From assembly GCF_024323335.1 (NCBI RefSeq), contig NC_066580.1, positions 259,515,332-259,579,331 of the forward strand: 64,000 nucleotides of DNA, given 5' to 3'. The position numbers and the translations under genes were made by a program. Each line of letters starts with the position of its first letter. Positions within the stretch are counted from its first letter, which is position 1. Positions 35,314 through 47,097 of this stretch are shown piece after piece. Origin of the DNA: Lathyrus oleraceus. Its lineage: Eukaryota; Streptophyta; Magnoliopsida; Fabales; Fabaceae. The notes under the pieces were generated by a model. That model made no database searches, was not told the origin of the DNA, and saw only the letters and a list, made by a program, of their open reading frames with translations.

Positions 35314-35589
35314 CTGCATAATGATTTTGAGTATAAAAGAGATTTTAGAATTCAAACAAGACAAATCATTATGCAAATGAAAAAAAATTGATTTTATTCT
35401 CTTTTTTTAGGGTTTTATGGTGATTACCAATTTCATGCGAAAAGCAAAAATGAAAAATAATTTGGAAAACAAACATTTAATATGCGATTATTGAATGAAT
35501 ATCATTGTATTAGCAAATTATGCCAACAATGTCTTCACTTCTCCCTTTGGCATGGGAAAAGGGTTTTTAAACAGGAATGAACATATTAC
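35314..35589 (-). other. Predicted Ogre intron (right copy)
   Basis: Same GTAATATG donor and ATTATGCAG acceptor as 30773-31048, offset by exactly 4541 bp. Element B therefore holds two copies of the intron. Confidence 0.73.
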
Positions 35590-36812
35590 GTTGACTTATG
35601 GATAACTGTTGGAACATCAACAGCGACCCAAGTATTGCAGATCCCGCTAGGTATGACAAAGTTGCTGAGGTCTTCCTCTTCGTCTTCTTCAATGATGGCA
35701 GCAGCTTCGTGATCTTCATCGGTGTGGATGCAACCTCCACTCTGAAACAACCCAAGATCATTAGAAGCACCGGAAGAATACCCTATACCAACCCGGGATT
35801 TATTATCTTCCATCTTTATCATTTTCCCCAAACCACTAGTTGTGCCACGCTCGATGGCCAACTTCGCATCATTGTAGGAGACAAATGAAGAAAGTCCTTT
35901 CCTAGAAGGCTTAGCAATAGATAAGGCTTGGAATGGAGTTCCAACCTCATCCTCAACATCGATCTAGGAAAAGGAAGATAAATGGCTGACCAAGAGAGCC
36001 TTCTCTCCCCCTATCACCACAAACTTCTTGTTCTTGACGAACTTCAACTTTTGGTGTAGGGTGGATGTCACGGCGCCTGCCTCGTGAATCCATTGTCTAC
36101 CAAGTAAACAGCTGTACAACTGATGTATTTCCATGACTTGGAAAGTGATCTGGAAATCACTAGGTCCAATTTTGATCGGGAGGTCTAATTCACCGATCAC
36201 GGTCTTGTGCGATCCATCAAAAGCTTTTACTGCCACTCCACTCTGCCTCATGGGAGGCACCTGATATGAAAGTTTGGTGAGAGTGGACTTTGGCAATACA
36301 TTAAGTGATGACCCTGTGTCCACCAACACATTGGACAAGGCATCGTCTTTGCAGTTCATAGAGATATATAAGGCCAAATTTTGGTATTTTCCCTCCTCGG
36401 GAAGATCATCATCGCAGAAGCTCAAATTGTTGCAGGCAATTATATTTGCAACAATGCTATCAAACTGTTCAATTGTGACATCTTGATCCACATATGCCAC
36501 GTCCAGCACCCTTTGCAATGCTTCACGGTGTGACTCTGAATTCATCAACAAAGATAGGACAAATATCTTTGATGCAGTTTGAAGCAACTGTTCCACAACA
36601 TTGTACTCGCTCCTCTTGATGAGCCTCAACATCTCATCACCATCCTCTCTCAATATGCCAGACTAGCCAACTAGGATAGGAGCTTTATCAGTTTTGACAA
36701 CAACAGGGTCAACACCCTTCACAGCAGAAATGGAATGATTTGAAGAAGAAGTCCCCACGGGACCGGCAGAACTAACAACATCCCTCTTCACGATGTTTTC
36801 ATGGGATTTCAG
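35590..36812 (-). pseudogene. Ogre element B: protease and spacer to the intron (right copy)
   Basis: Duplicate of 31049-32271. It has the protease active site DTGSS, TAG at 35964-35966 between protease and spacer, and TAG at 36654-36656 before the protease block. All nonsense codons are shared with the left copy. Confidence 0.86.
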
Positions 36813-37688
36813 CTAAGCCGAGAAAACACGACCACTATGGGTCACTCCACTAACATCGGATATGCTTACAGCGAGGTTAAGGGCAACGGCACCTCCTTCC
36901 CATCTTCGAGCATAACAACATTGTAACGGTACGAGAACCGCTTTATCTGACACATATGGGACAGGGCCCGCTGGCTTTATCACAAGAGTTGGCACCACAT
37001 TCCTTTTGTTGCCATCATACTTAATGACAACAGGATCAGGAATATTGAACACAGGGGTAATAACATCAACTTCATCCTCATCACGATTTTGAAGTATCTC
37101 GATCATCCCTTGGTCTAGCAACTCTTGGATGTCCCTTCTTATCTTGCGGCATCCTCTTTCATTGACAGTGAACACATGGCACCTATCGTGATCGTGCTCA
37201 TAGTGACTGTACTCACATAACAGCCTATGTATTTCCACCAAGGACTGCCTTATATCATTCACATAAAGGACCTTATACTTGCCAAGGTAACCTTGGACCA
37301 TGTTGACAGCCGCCTTCCCATGCTCGGGCAATGGGTTCTTCTTAACATTAGGGCCTATATCCTCAAAGGACAGTATCCCACTCCTCACAAGGTCTTGCAC
37401 CTTCGTCTTCAACGGAAAGCAGTTCTCCACATCATGTCCGGGCGCGCCAGAATGATACACACAATGAAGTTCAGGCTTGTACCACCATTGAGGATTAGCT
37501 GGCACAACAGGAGGATCACGTGAAGTTACCAACTTCCTATCAATCAAGGAAGGGTACAGTTCAACGTAAGTCATAGGAATCGGGTCAAAAGCCACCCTCT
37601 TCCTCTCATAATTGATGGTGTTGTGTTTGTTATTATTGCTACGAGGCTGGTAAGCCTGTTGTTGTTGACGAGATTATTGTTGTGGTTG
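36813..37688 (-). pseudogene. Ogre element B: gag zinc knuckle and linker (right copy)
   Basis: Duplicate of 32272-33147, with HSGAPGHDVENC and the linker to the protease. The stop at 36813-36815 is shared. In this copy the segment still follows the authentic gag of the element. Confidence 0.8.
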
Positions 37689-38885
37689 TTAAGCTTCTCT
37701 GAAAACAGGTGCTATATGAGCCACCTGGTGTTGGTTGACGACTGGTCGAGCTTCCTTCCTCCTCACAGAGGGCCTTCTTTTACTATGGGAAGAAACAACA
37801 TGAGTCTCCCCTTCTTTCTTTCTGGCAAAGCCTCCATATTTCTTTGCCGAAGAATTATCATCATGGGACAGACGTCCTTCACGGACTCCCTCTTCTAGCC
37901 TCATCCCCATATTTACCATTTCGGTAAAGTCCGAGGGAGCACTAACAATCATACGCTCATAATAGAAAGAGCTCAAAGTCTTCAAAAATATCTTTGTCAT
38001 CTCCTTCTCCTCCAATGGTGGCACTACCTGAGCTGCCAAATCCCTCCATCTCTGGGCATACTCCTTGAAGGTTTCCTTATCTTCTTGGGACATCGCCCTC
38101 AGTTGATCTCTGTCCGGAGCCATATCCATGTTGTACTTGTACTGGCTTACTAAAGCCTCATCGAGGTCATTGAAAGTGCGCACAGAGCCATAGTCAAGAC
38201 CCATATACCATTTTAAGGCTGCGCCAGACAGGCTGTCTTGAAAATAATGGATGAGCAGTTGGTCATTGTCGGTATGCGTATACATTTTTATATCATACAT
38301 GACCAAATGGCTGAGCGGACAGCTATTCCCCTTGTATTTTTCAAAGTCAGGGACCTTAAACTTCATCAGAATCTTTACATTCGGGACCAAACAGAGCTCA
38401 GAGGCGCTCTTCCCAAACAAGTCCTTCCCTCGAAGGACCTTCATTTCCTTCCTCAAGTCAAAGAACTGGTCTCTCATCTCGTCTAATTTGTCATACACAT
38501 CCGGGTTCTCAGAGGCCTCGGAATGGTAGATAGTCTCGTCAACACGGACTTGAGGAATGGGAGATGGAATAGGAACAGAATTAACCACCGGGGGTGGCAC
38601 CACAGGGACCGGGCTAGATACCGGTTGAGCTTGCACTTGCGGATGATATCCTTCGGGCATGAAATTATGGGGCCTTCCCCAAGGGTAAGCGAAAGGCATA
38701 ACATTGACCGATCCCATAGCAGGGGCTGGTATAGAGGTAGGAGCTACTTCAGGTGCTTGATTAGACGCAAATGTTTGCACATTTACAACTTGCTTTTAAG
38801 CTTGGAGCAGAGACTCCACTAGAGCAGATAACCGGATGACTTTTTCTTTGAGTTCTCTGTTCTTATTCTCTAGTTGTTCGGCCAT
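37689..38885 (-). pseudogene. Ogre element B: gag (matrix-like head and capsid)
   Basis: Gag with start codon at 38885-38883 (MAEQLENKNRELKE, a coiled-coil-like head matching MEHLEQENRELKD of P and C). A TAA at 38781-38783 follows, then a Pro-rich linker and the capsid: KVLRGKDLFGKSASELCL, FKVPDFEKYKG, HYFQDSLSGAALKWYMG, TFKEYAQRWRDLAAQV, TKIFLKTLSSFYYERM. The frame ends at TAA 37689-37691 in a Gln-rich stretch. It is in frame with knuckle, protease and spacer, so gag-pro was one ORF. It shares only part of its sequence with P and C, so B is a separate Ogre subfamily. Confidence 0.9.
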
Positions 38886-39202
38886 TGCTTTGACGTTTGC
38901 GCGAGTGCGGTATGGATACGTCAGCTTGTCTTCAAAATAAATGAAGAGCAAAGAGTTAGACCACTGTATCAAGAGCTCGGAACCAAAACCTGATTATGCA
39001 TATGATGCATGCAATGCTCGTGCATATGCTTTTTTTTATGGAATGAACTTTATAAGGATCTATTTGCAAATATTTTAAAAATATTGAACTTTTTGAGACA
39101 TATGTGGAATACTCATAGCAATATAATATTTGGAAACTTTTTACACCAGAGAAGTAGTACAGTATCGGTAACCAAATACAATACAAGAGAAAAGGAGAAT
39201 AA
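38886..39202 (-). other. ORF1-gag spacer of element B, candidate 3' splice site
   Basis: Spacer equivalent to 682-973 in P. On the minus strand TATGCATAATCAG/GTTTTGG puts a possible acceptor at 38990. From there the gag frame stays open to the ATG at 38885 and encodes a peptide containing KLT-x2-Y-x-TRAN, similar to the one in P and C. The rest is AT-rich and non-coding. Confidence 0.45.
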
Positions 39203-40270
39203 ACATCCTATGGAGCCCTCGAAGCAGTCGTCTAAAGCCTTCGAGATCGGAAGATACTTCGCACGAAGCTTCTTCACCTCTCTCTCATAAGCTGCTTCCA
39301 TGTCGGCCTTCTCCTTGGCGAGCTGATCATATCTCTTCTTCTAAAACCTAGACGAGTGAGGCAGGAGAGAAGTAACCACATCATCGGGCTCATCAATAAC
39401 CTAATTCTCTAGAAACTCGATCAATGCATCCTTATCCTTGAGTTGCTGAAGAAGCTCCTCACGCTCACAAACCCAAGCACGCGAACGATCTTTGTCTCTA
39501 AACTCCTCTACTCCTTGATTAGGGAGGGTTGAAGGCCCAACCATAACCATATGGGTAGGTCTAGGATACTCATACGACATGCGGTACTCGAGGGCTCTCT
39601 TCCTTACCCAAGAGGTGTAAGACTCCAAAGCAACACAGTTCCTCGGACCAAGCTCATTCCTCCCTTTTCTATGAACCTTGCGCCAGGCATGGACCATCCT
39701 ATCCTTCAGGTTTTGGGGATCTTTACCCTCTTGAAAGAATAAGCCTTCCAACGAAATGTTGTTAGGTTTATCCTTTAAGGGGAACCCGAGCTGACGGCGA
39801 GCCAAAGCAAGGTTGTAGTTAATTCCACCACATGTACCAAGAAGAGGTACATTGGAGAACTCACCACAAGAATCAATAATCTTAATGCCATCATAAATAT
39901 GATTATACCAAGAGATATCATCATTAGTGAGAGACATAAGTCTCATGGACCACCGTAGACATCCCTTGTTCTCCTTGAAGGCAAGCGTCTGAGGCAAGTG
40001 CGAAATAAACCACTTGTACAACAGAGGCAGACAGCATACAATGGAAGCACCACCCTTTGCATTCCTCATATGCAAAGAGAAATAAGTTTCACCCAATAGA
40101 GTCGAAACGGGATTAAGAGAAGAGAAAATCCTAATAGCATTCACATCCATGAAGTTGTCGATGTTGGGAAATAACAATAGCCCATAGATGAGGAGTACAA
40201 ATATGGCTTCAAAAGCTTCCTTACTCATGGCCTTCCCAAGGACGTATGACCCAGCGCTCATAGTATTCAC
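39203..40270 (-). pseudogene. Ogre element B: ORF1, 5'-truncated
   Basis: The ORF1 protein of Tat/Ogre elements, role unknown. Readable blocks: EAFEAIFVLLIYGLLLFPNIDNFMD, a YFSLHMRNAKGGASIVCCLPLLYKWF stretch, CLRWSMRLMSLTNDDISWY, GINYNLALARRQLGFPL, the VHRKGR block and LPNQGVEE. Compared with C (62057-63568) the first roughly 110 residues are gone; homology stops near 40250, where LTR fragment E begins. Stops: TAG at 39401-39403 and TAG at 39341-39343. The native TGA after GSIG has become TGT at 39203-39205. Confidence 0.85.
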
Positions 40271-40626
40271 CTATATTCATAGACTTTAGTGCAATTCGAA
40301 TCGAGCGATTGGTAAGGTCTTCATCATCACTACAAGAAACAACTACAAAGACTCTTATCTCTCCCCTTGAAGTTTAAGACGAGAGTTATATGCCACGAGC
40401 CTTAAGTGGTAAAGAAGGAATGAGACTAGAGCTTTCCTACACTCATTCTGGATATCTTTGGGTGTGAGACATTTGGCTCGTTTCTTATCGTATCCATCTT
40501 TACCCATAGACTTTAGTGTGATTCTCATCCAGTAACTATCAAGTCTCTCCATTCCATTCAAATCATTCCAATTCAATCATTCCATTTCTTTTGCCTCTAT
40601 CACCTTCTTTTCATCCCTAGTGGGCT

Positions 40627-41973
40627 GAACTACGAAAGCTCTGATTTCCTTATTTCACTATAAGGATACATAGGCAGGAGAACTCAGTTCTTCGTGAGCT
40701 ACCCTATTTATTAAGCAATCATTCTCCATTCATTCAATCAATACCATCTTTTGAGATCAATCATACTTCTCCTTGGACTCCTTGTCTATCCTTTTAGGAC
40801 GTCTTGACGACATTCCACCTCCTCAATCGAGAGTTGTTTGGCCCTTAACCCAAACATTTAATTCATTATTTTTCGTCTAACACGCCACTTTGCTCTTCGA
40901 TTAAGAGTTTATTCCTCCCTTAGATCCAAGACATTATCCTGATTTGATCTCGAATTCTCGTTTCCCCAGCAAGTGATATACTACTCCTTGCACTCCAGTA
41001 CTGCAATCCTTCCCTGAAGATATATTTGTCTTGTGAGTCCCCGTTGCTTAGACAAATATATGTCTCTCTCTATTCTCGTAGTTCCGAACTACGATTGCTC
41101 TGATTTTCTCATTGCACAATGAGAATACGTAGGCACGAGGATGCGAATCCTTGGCGAGCATACTTCTACTTATTCCTCCTTTGCCTTAGGGAATCATCCA
41201 TATCTTTCATTATTCATTGGCGACCTTCGATCACAAATCGTTCACCTAGTGACATACTATCGCTTTGACATTGAAATACACTTTCTTTGGGATTCCATAT
41301 ACACCCTTTTAGGACGCATAACGAATAGTTCACATCTCTACCTAAAGTTGTTTGGCCCTTAACCCAAACATTTAATTCCTTCTTTTTTAACTAACACCCT
41401 ATAGTGGCGGTCTCCTAGTCCACATATCGGTTAACGCTGTTTCCCTCTATGGTAGAAATGTCATTGGTCTTATGGAATCCAATACACTTTCATCTTTCGA
41501 TTTCAAGCAATACTTCTTCAGTTTTTTATCTCCAGATACTCTATTCTGTGACTTTGGTCACTTCACTCCTGCCTTAGGGCATTTCCCCGTTCATCTCACA
41601 ATGCACTCATACTCTACCTTCATTCACTTCATGTGATATACCTATTCTTTGAGCCAAATATATTGTACCTTTGTGCTCCGTCTTGTACCTCCTTGTGACC
41701 CAAGAGTTGTTTGGACCTTAACCCAAACACCTAATTCCTCTCTTATTTCGGTTGTTTCGATACAGTGATACAGCGCTGTAGGCCCTCACTTGTTGGTTCA
41801 TAACTGTTTACTCTTGGGTTCATTGTTTCATACTTGTTGGAGTTCAAATCATATAATTATTTGATTCAGACCAAACCCTTGATCACACTTCTTTCCACCT
41901 CCTGCCTCTAGTTCCTTGAACTACGAAGCTCTGAGTTACTCATTGCACTATGAGGATAAGTAGGCATGAGGGC
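40627..41973 (+). promoter_or_regulatory. Three copies of the GAACTACG module in E
   Basis: Copies at 40627-40677, 41085-41157 and 41918-41973. Each has GAACTACG, GCTCTGA(T/G), an inner hairpin and a TA(C/A)(G/A)TAGGCA-like end. Inner stems differ but pair: TCCTTAT/ATAAGGA, TTCTCAT/ATGAGAA and CTCAT/ATGAG. The outer CTACG/CGTAG stem is perfect in the second copy and has one mismatch in the others. Confidence 0.6.
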
Positions 41974-42076
41974 CCCAATCCTCACCGAGCACTTTATATA
42001 TTTCTTTCCTCTTCACATCCTTTACCGAGTAATCTCTAGTTAACACCTATTCGAGCGAGAACAATCAAAACGGTTC

Positions 42077-42130
42077 CCATGGAGTACCATGGATGTTTGG
42101 GGTGCTAATGCCTTCCCTTTGCATAACCGA
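42077..42130 (+). promoter_or_regulatory. AGTA hairpin module in E
   Basis: CCATGG-AGTA-CCATGG (42077-42092), a perfect 6-bp stem with AGTA loop, followed by ATG-TTTGGGGTGCTAATG and then CCTTCCCTTTGCATAACC. It is the same module as in LTR1-3 and D with a different stem sequence. Confidence 0.62.
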
Positions 42131-44011
42131 TTTCCTTACCCAGTATATCTTTTTCCCCTGGGTTTTATCGATGTTTTCCCTTCCCTTTGGGGATAAATAA
42201 AGTTCGATGGCGACTGTTGAAGCACATCAAATTTGCACCTCCCATTTTGTACATTCATTTTCATATTAGGTCATTAACATTACATTGTCCACTGCATTGC
42301 ATTGCATTGTCCATTTGCCCAAGTGCAAGATCATCAGTCAAGACTGGTCAGGAGATCTAGTCAAGCAAGCAAGCAAGTGCATATCCTATTGAAGCAAAGC
42401 CCTATCGTTGGTTCATCAAGTTCATATGACCTAGGGATCATTTTGAAGTGGTTTGGCCAAAGATTGGATGATCAAAGCTCAACAGTCAAGCTGAATTTCA
42501 TCTGAAACCCTAGAAAGTCAATTGTGGTCAACTGTGCCTGAAATCAAGGATTTGAAGGTGGGAGATGGTTTGAGAGGTCTCATTCATGTCCATACAAGTC
42601 TCATTTGACATGTCAAACATCATCATTGAAGAATTTGAGGTCAAATGAAAAGTTTCCAAAAATAGTAAGTGACCTGTAATTTCAAACTGCCAAAAATGGA
42701 AAGGTCTTCTCCTCATATTTACATCATCATACAAGCTTCAAATGGAATTTTGTCCAACATGAAAGTTGAAGGTATTGCTCTCAACTTTCCAAAAAGTCCA
42801 AGAATATCCATTTCTCATTTGTGGTTGGCAAGTTATGATCAAATCATTGTCAAGAAATTTTGAACTTCAAACTTGGATAACTTTCACACCATTTAGCCAA
42901 ATTGAGTGGGGTTTTTTGCTACAATCTCCATTTGACATGCTCTATCCAAATTATTCATTGCATTTCATCAAAACTCATCACACAAAAATGGCATTTTTCA
43001 TGTGGCTTGAATTTGAAAAAGGGAGGGAAAAAAGTCCATTTCAAAACTATGCATTTGCCACACTTCTCACCACTTGAATTTGATCTAAAAGCACATTTGG
43101 AGTGTTTTTAGTAAGAAATCTGTGCACTGTAGCAGCTCATTCCACACATGAAGGTTATTTTGGCCAATTGCACATAAAAACTCATTTCACTAATCACTTT
43201 GATTTTGGCTAAGCTTGATTAACAAAAGGATTAACAACACCTATACATTCCTAATCCTAACTGAATTCATGATTAACATTCATTCTTGCTCAGATCTAGA
43301 TCAAAAAAGTGAAAAATCTCCAAAACTTCCTCTCCATTTTTCTGCAAAAATCTTCATAGAACTTGCATTGATCTTCGTTGTTCCAACATACACAAGCCTT
43401 TTGGAAGTGAATTGAAGCCAGGGATCACCATTTTCGTGTTGTTTTCTTGGACTGTTACATTTAGCATTTTGATGGCAGTTGGAAATTTCTTCGAATTCAA
43501 GTTGTGTTGAGCTGAAGTCTTGCTTCCATACATTCATCCAAGCAACATAGGACATCTGTTTCACGCTTCCAGGCTTTGAATCCAACAAATCGGCTGCTGC
43601 ATCTTCATAGAGGTAAGAACTCGATTACTCCAATTCTCACAATTATCATGTGGTTCTTGTAGATCTTAGCATGTAGATCATTCTACAATTTAGATCATTA
43701 AATTTCATTAAGTTTGGAGCAAGTTATGTGGATTCGAATCTTGGATGTTGTAACTTATTTGGATCGGTTCTTGTGATGTGGTTAGAGTTAGAACAAATCA
43801 TTGCTAGATTATTGATGTATGATGAAGGCTGATTCGATTGACATAAGTTTCATGAATTTCTGTGGAGTTTTGTTCTTGACCTTGATGAACACGACGAATG
43901 TTGCTTGAATGTCTAGGTTTTCGTTTTCCAACACTGCTTTGATCCATTCGCCCGTGTGTTTGCATGAAATTTTCTGTTTGTGAGCCATGCGTCCAATAGC
44001 ATCATGCCACG

Positions 44012-44044
44012 CACTTAAGTGAAACTCAGCATTTCACTTAAGTG
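44012..44044. repeat. 33-bp palindrome in the D 5' LTR (decayed copy)
   Basis: CACTTAAGTGAAA and TTTCACTTAAGTG form 13-bp perfect arms around a 7-nt centre. The 3' LTR version (57934-57966) is perfect over 16 bp per arm with a single central base. Confidence 0.8.
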
Positions 44045-46220
44045 GCGCCCTATTTGAAAACGCACGCAGCTCGAATCCTGGCTCCAACGTTCTTTCATTT
44101 TGGCTTTGCATTATTCCTCTTGTATTCAACCATGTTCATATACACTTGTTCCATTCATTTTTTATTTTTTCTCACATTAGAAATTAATATCTCAATGAAT
44201 ATTTGTCCAATTAACATGAGGTTTTTCCCATGATGATCCTTGCCACGTCTACTATTTTATGATGATTTTTGCAAAAATGGTGCACGTGTGGATTTCTGTT
44301 TTGGCTAGGGTTTATGTGAACATGTCATTTGTTGCACCTTGTTTACCATTTTGATCATGAAATGATGATGCTTAATCCAAAATTCTTGAAATTTTATGTG
44401 TAAACTAGACACCTTGAGGAGCATTTTGGTATATAGTTTGTGATTTTTGCATTCCTGGTTTGTGAGATATGACCTGATCATTGGAGGTGTGACAATGTGT
44501 GTCGCACCATTTCTTGTCCAATTTGTGGAATTTCATTACCATGCCATATGAACTCAAAATGATCTGAATTTTTGCATGTTGAATCTTCTGGATGTTATGT
44601 TTAAATGTGAAATTTTGTGGATTTTTTTAGTGCATTTCCAATTTGATTGAGGTTTTCTTCCCTGTTTGACCAAATGTGAACTTTTTGTGAATCATGATCT
44701 CATTTGATTTGTGAAATTCTTATTGTTTATTGGATGGACTTAAAATTTTGCATGTGTGTTCTAGACATCTTGAAGTGTGTCATGGCTTTGATTTGGTTCA
44801 TTTATCTTATGCCAATTCTGTTTTGTGCTTGCTTGAAGTTGATGCATGATTTGGTGCCTTGTATGAGCTTGTTTGAACATGCTTTGACTTGATGAATTTA
44901 ATTGACTTGCTTCCCTTGGTCCAAATTACTTGAAATTTGGTGTGTAGGTCATGCTATGAATTCTGTTTGACCATGAATTTTTTGGTGATTTATTAAATTG
45001 TTTGTGAGTTGATTTGAATTGAATCATTCTGTTTGGTCCTATGAGGTTCTAAATTGCATGCTTTGTACTCTTTGCCTTATGAAATGATATTGGTTGATGA
45101 TATGAATGTGAGACCACTTGTATTTGATTCTTATTTTATTGATCTTGATTTTTGATAAGTTTCATGTTCTGTTTTGGTTTATTGCTCCCATTTTGACCCT
45201 AGGCCAAGTCCTAGTGGTTACTGCCTAATGTTTGAGCTTTGTTTCAGGTCAAAGAGCACAATTGCTTATGCTTGATGATGTGCACTCAATTGGAGTTGGT
45301 TTATTGCTTGTTTATGGCTAACCTTGAGTTTACTTTGTAGGCATTGAGACTTATGCTTAGGCCTTGTGGCTTGCACCTTTGTGCATTGATGCTTGTTATC
45401 TGTTTGTGCTGTGGACTTGTAATTGTCTGTTTGCCTTTTGTTTGAGCTGAGTACTGATTATGTTGGATTGATTTCAGGTACCTTAGTTGCTATAGTTCCT
45501 TGAGAACTTGCTTTTGCTTTGCTTGCTAGCTTGAGCATTGAGGTATAATGATCTCTTCTCCATGTAGTCTGGAAGACCTGGCCTGTTACTTGGCCAGGCA
45601 CCTGTCTGAAGTCCTCCTTAAGAGGCAATGCTTGTGCTTGTTTATTTTTGTGCCCAAGCAGGAAAAGACCTTTGATAAGGCAATTGGAAGATACAAGAGA
45701 TGTGCAATCCATCTCCTGCTATTCTGTTGAGTCGTCCCTCTGCTCACACCACTGTGTTGATGCATTGTGGACATTAACCCAAGATCCTTGTACAGTTGTA
45801 CAGTTGAGTCAGTGTCATAAGTGTAGAAGAGTTCCCACTTTCTGAACCCACACTTCTTTTGTCTAAAGCTCTCCCAGGCCAGGGATAAGAGCTGTGAAGT
45901 CTTATCTTCACTTCCCATTTCATCTGCTTCACCCTAACTCTAAAGTTTAGGGTTAAGAGCTAACATCACCTGATTCCAGTTGGCTTGCCTTTGCAGCCTA
46001 ACCCTTGTTTGAGCCCCACTTTGTGTGCATATAGTGTGTGCTATTTGTGATTGTTTGCTTTTGCCTGTGCTGTATAGGATAGCTTGCTCCCTGTGCAAGT
46101 TAGATAGCAACCTTAACTTAGGGATGATTTGCATGATAACATCTAGGCTCGAGTCGTAGTCTCCCTAGTTGTGTCTCCCTCTGTTATCTGGTTAGGCTAG
46201 TCCTTTGTCCCTGCGTAGGG

Positions 46221-46945
46221 GAACTACGTCGCCCTGATCCTCATACCAGATGAGGTACGTAGGCAGGAGATGAGCAGATCTCTCCGGGCGCCCTTTTATT
46301 TTGTTTGTGTGAGTTGTTTCTCCTTTTCTGGTTGGAGTCCGATGTAAGTCCAACGATTGGCATTCGGTTTCCAGATTCTTTGTTGGAGTCTGACGTAAAT
46401 CCAGCGATTGGCATTCGGTTTCCAGTTTCTTTGTTGGAGTCTGACGTAAGTCCAACGATTGGCAGTTGGTTTCCTGTGTGTGTTTGTTGGTTCGGAGTCT
46501 CATGTAAGTCCAGCGATTGGCATTCGGTTTCCATGTTTGCCTGTTTGTGTGGAGTTTGACGTAAGTGCAGCGATTGGCAGTCGATTTCCCGTGTTGTTTT
46601 GTTTGGCGTGCGTGAGCCGAGCTACGGATGCTCTGATTCTTCTCTAGTCCGAGGAGATACATATGCATAGGATGCGATATCCTAGCGAGCATGGTTTTTC
46701 CCCCCGTCCGAACTACGTCGACTCTGATGTCTATGCCTGATAGACTACGTAGGCCCAGGATGCGATATCTGCCGAGTCAATTTCGTTTGTTTTCTTGTGT
46801 CAGTTTCGTTTGTTTTCTTGTGTCTCTTTCAGCCTGTGTAGATGTTTGTTTGAGCAGTGTTTTAGCAACCATATTCCTTCCTTTTGTGCGTGGATCCCGT
46901 CGAGTACGACGGATGCGTAGGGGTGCTAATACCTTCCCTTCGCAT
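46221..46945 (+). promoter_or_regulatory. Conserved LTR structure modules in the D 5' LTR
   Basis: Three GAACTACG-type modules: 46221-46270 (inner stem CCTCAT/ATGAGG, outer CTACGT/ACGTAG), 46617-46690 (TCTTCTC/GAGGAGA, outer stem weak) and 46709-46776 (GTCTAT/ATAGAC, outer CTACGT/ACGTAG). The last two are followed by GGATGCGATAT. The AGTA hairpin CCGTCG-AGTA-CGACGG follows at 46897-46912, then GGGGTGCTAATACCTTCCC and GCATAACC. It lies 183 nt from the LTR end. Confidence 0.62.
46331..46600 (+). repeat. Five-fold 50-62-bp repeat in the D LTR
   Basis: Five imperfect units, each with GGAGTCTGACGTAAGTCC and GCGATTGGCA followed by a GGTTTCC box. They start near 46331, 46382, 46432, 46494 and 46550. 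The same array is in the 3' LTR (about 60255-60515). Open frames on the minus strand over it only reflect the repeat. Confidence 0.8.
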
Positions 46946-47097
46946 AACCGACTCCCGATCCCATTCTCTTTGGTCACGAGACCATGTTCTTTCCAGGTTT
47001 ACTTCGAGCGTTTCCTTTCCCTCTTTTGGGATAAATAACGCACGGTGGCGGCTCTGTTGTTCTGTTTTCCCGCCGGTTTTTCGCGTAATGCGACAGC

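Larger units (their letters stand above)
28919..38000 (-). repeat. 4541-bp tandem duplication inside element B
   Basis: 28919-33459 and 33460-38000 are nearly identical direct copies, always 4541 bp apart; by eye I counted about seven substitutions and no indel. Each unit runs, in the sense of the element, from the gag C-terminus through protease, intron, RT and RNase H into the second RNase H. The joint at 33451-33459 (ctttgtcat) resembles both parental ends (ctttgccat at 28910-28918, ctttgtcat at 37992-38000), so a short imperfect homology was used. Confidence 0.93.
40271..42217 (+). mobile_element. E: plus-strand Tat/Ogre-type LTR fragment, left part
   Basis: Non-coding LTR sequence of another family, in plus orientation against the truncated ORF1 of B. 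It contains three spaced copies of the GAACTACG structural module and three copies of a GTTTGGCCCTTAACCCAAAC phrase (about 40848, 41349, 41706; the last with one change), i.e. a diverged internal repeat. Near its end are the AGTA hairpin, GGTGCTAATGCCTTCCC, GCATAACC, GGATAAATAA and GATGGCGACTGT. It is cut at 42217 by element D and continues at 61026. actgt (42213-42217) is the D target duplication. Its left end lies in 40250-40310 and is not sharp. No gene. Confidence 0.72.
42218..47095 (+). repeat. 5' LTR of element D
   Basis: 4878 bp from TGAAGCACATC to GCGTAATGCGACA. It aligns with 56712-61020 along its length. It contains a near-palindrome (44012-44044), a five-fold repeat (46331-46600), three GAACTACG modules, the AGTA hairpin, GGGATAAATAA and a PBS-like TGGCGGCTCTGTTG close to the end. 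Short ORFs in it are repeat or chance translations. Confidence 0.92.

Noticed and set aside
33148..38000. The two RT regions as two independent Ogre insertions
   Set aside because: The copies share all lesions, lack LTRs between them, and are offset by exactly 4541 bp; a tandem duplication explains this.
46192..46692. Minus-strand 166-codon frame with repeated short blocks in the LTR of D (also 60116-60616)
   Set aside because: It overlays the five-fold LTR repeat, is antisense to the element, and has no known domain.
46221..46776. GAACTACG module as a hammerhead ribozyme or tRNA gene
   Set aside because: The TGAT bulge lacks the following GA and the GAAA strand of the hammerhead core; no cloverleaf or A/B boxes are found. 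A different, unnamed fold fits better.
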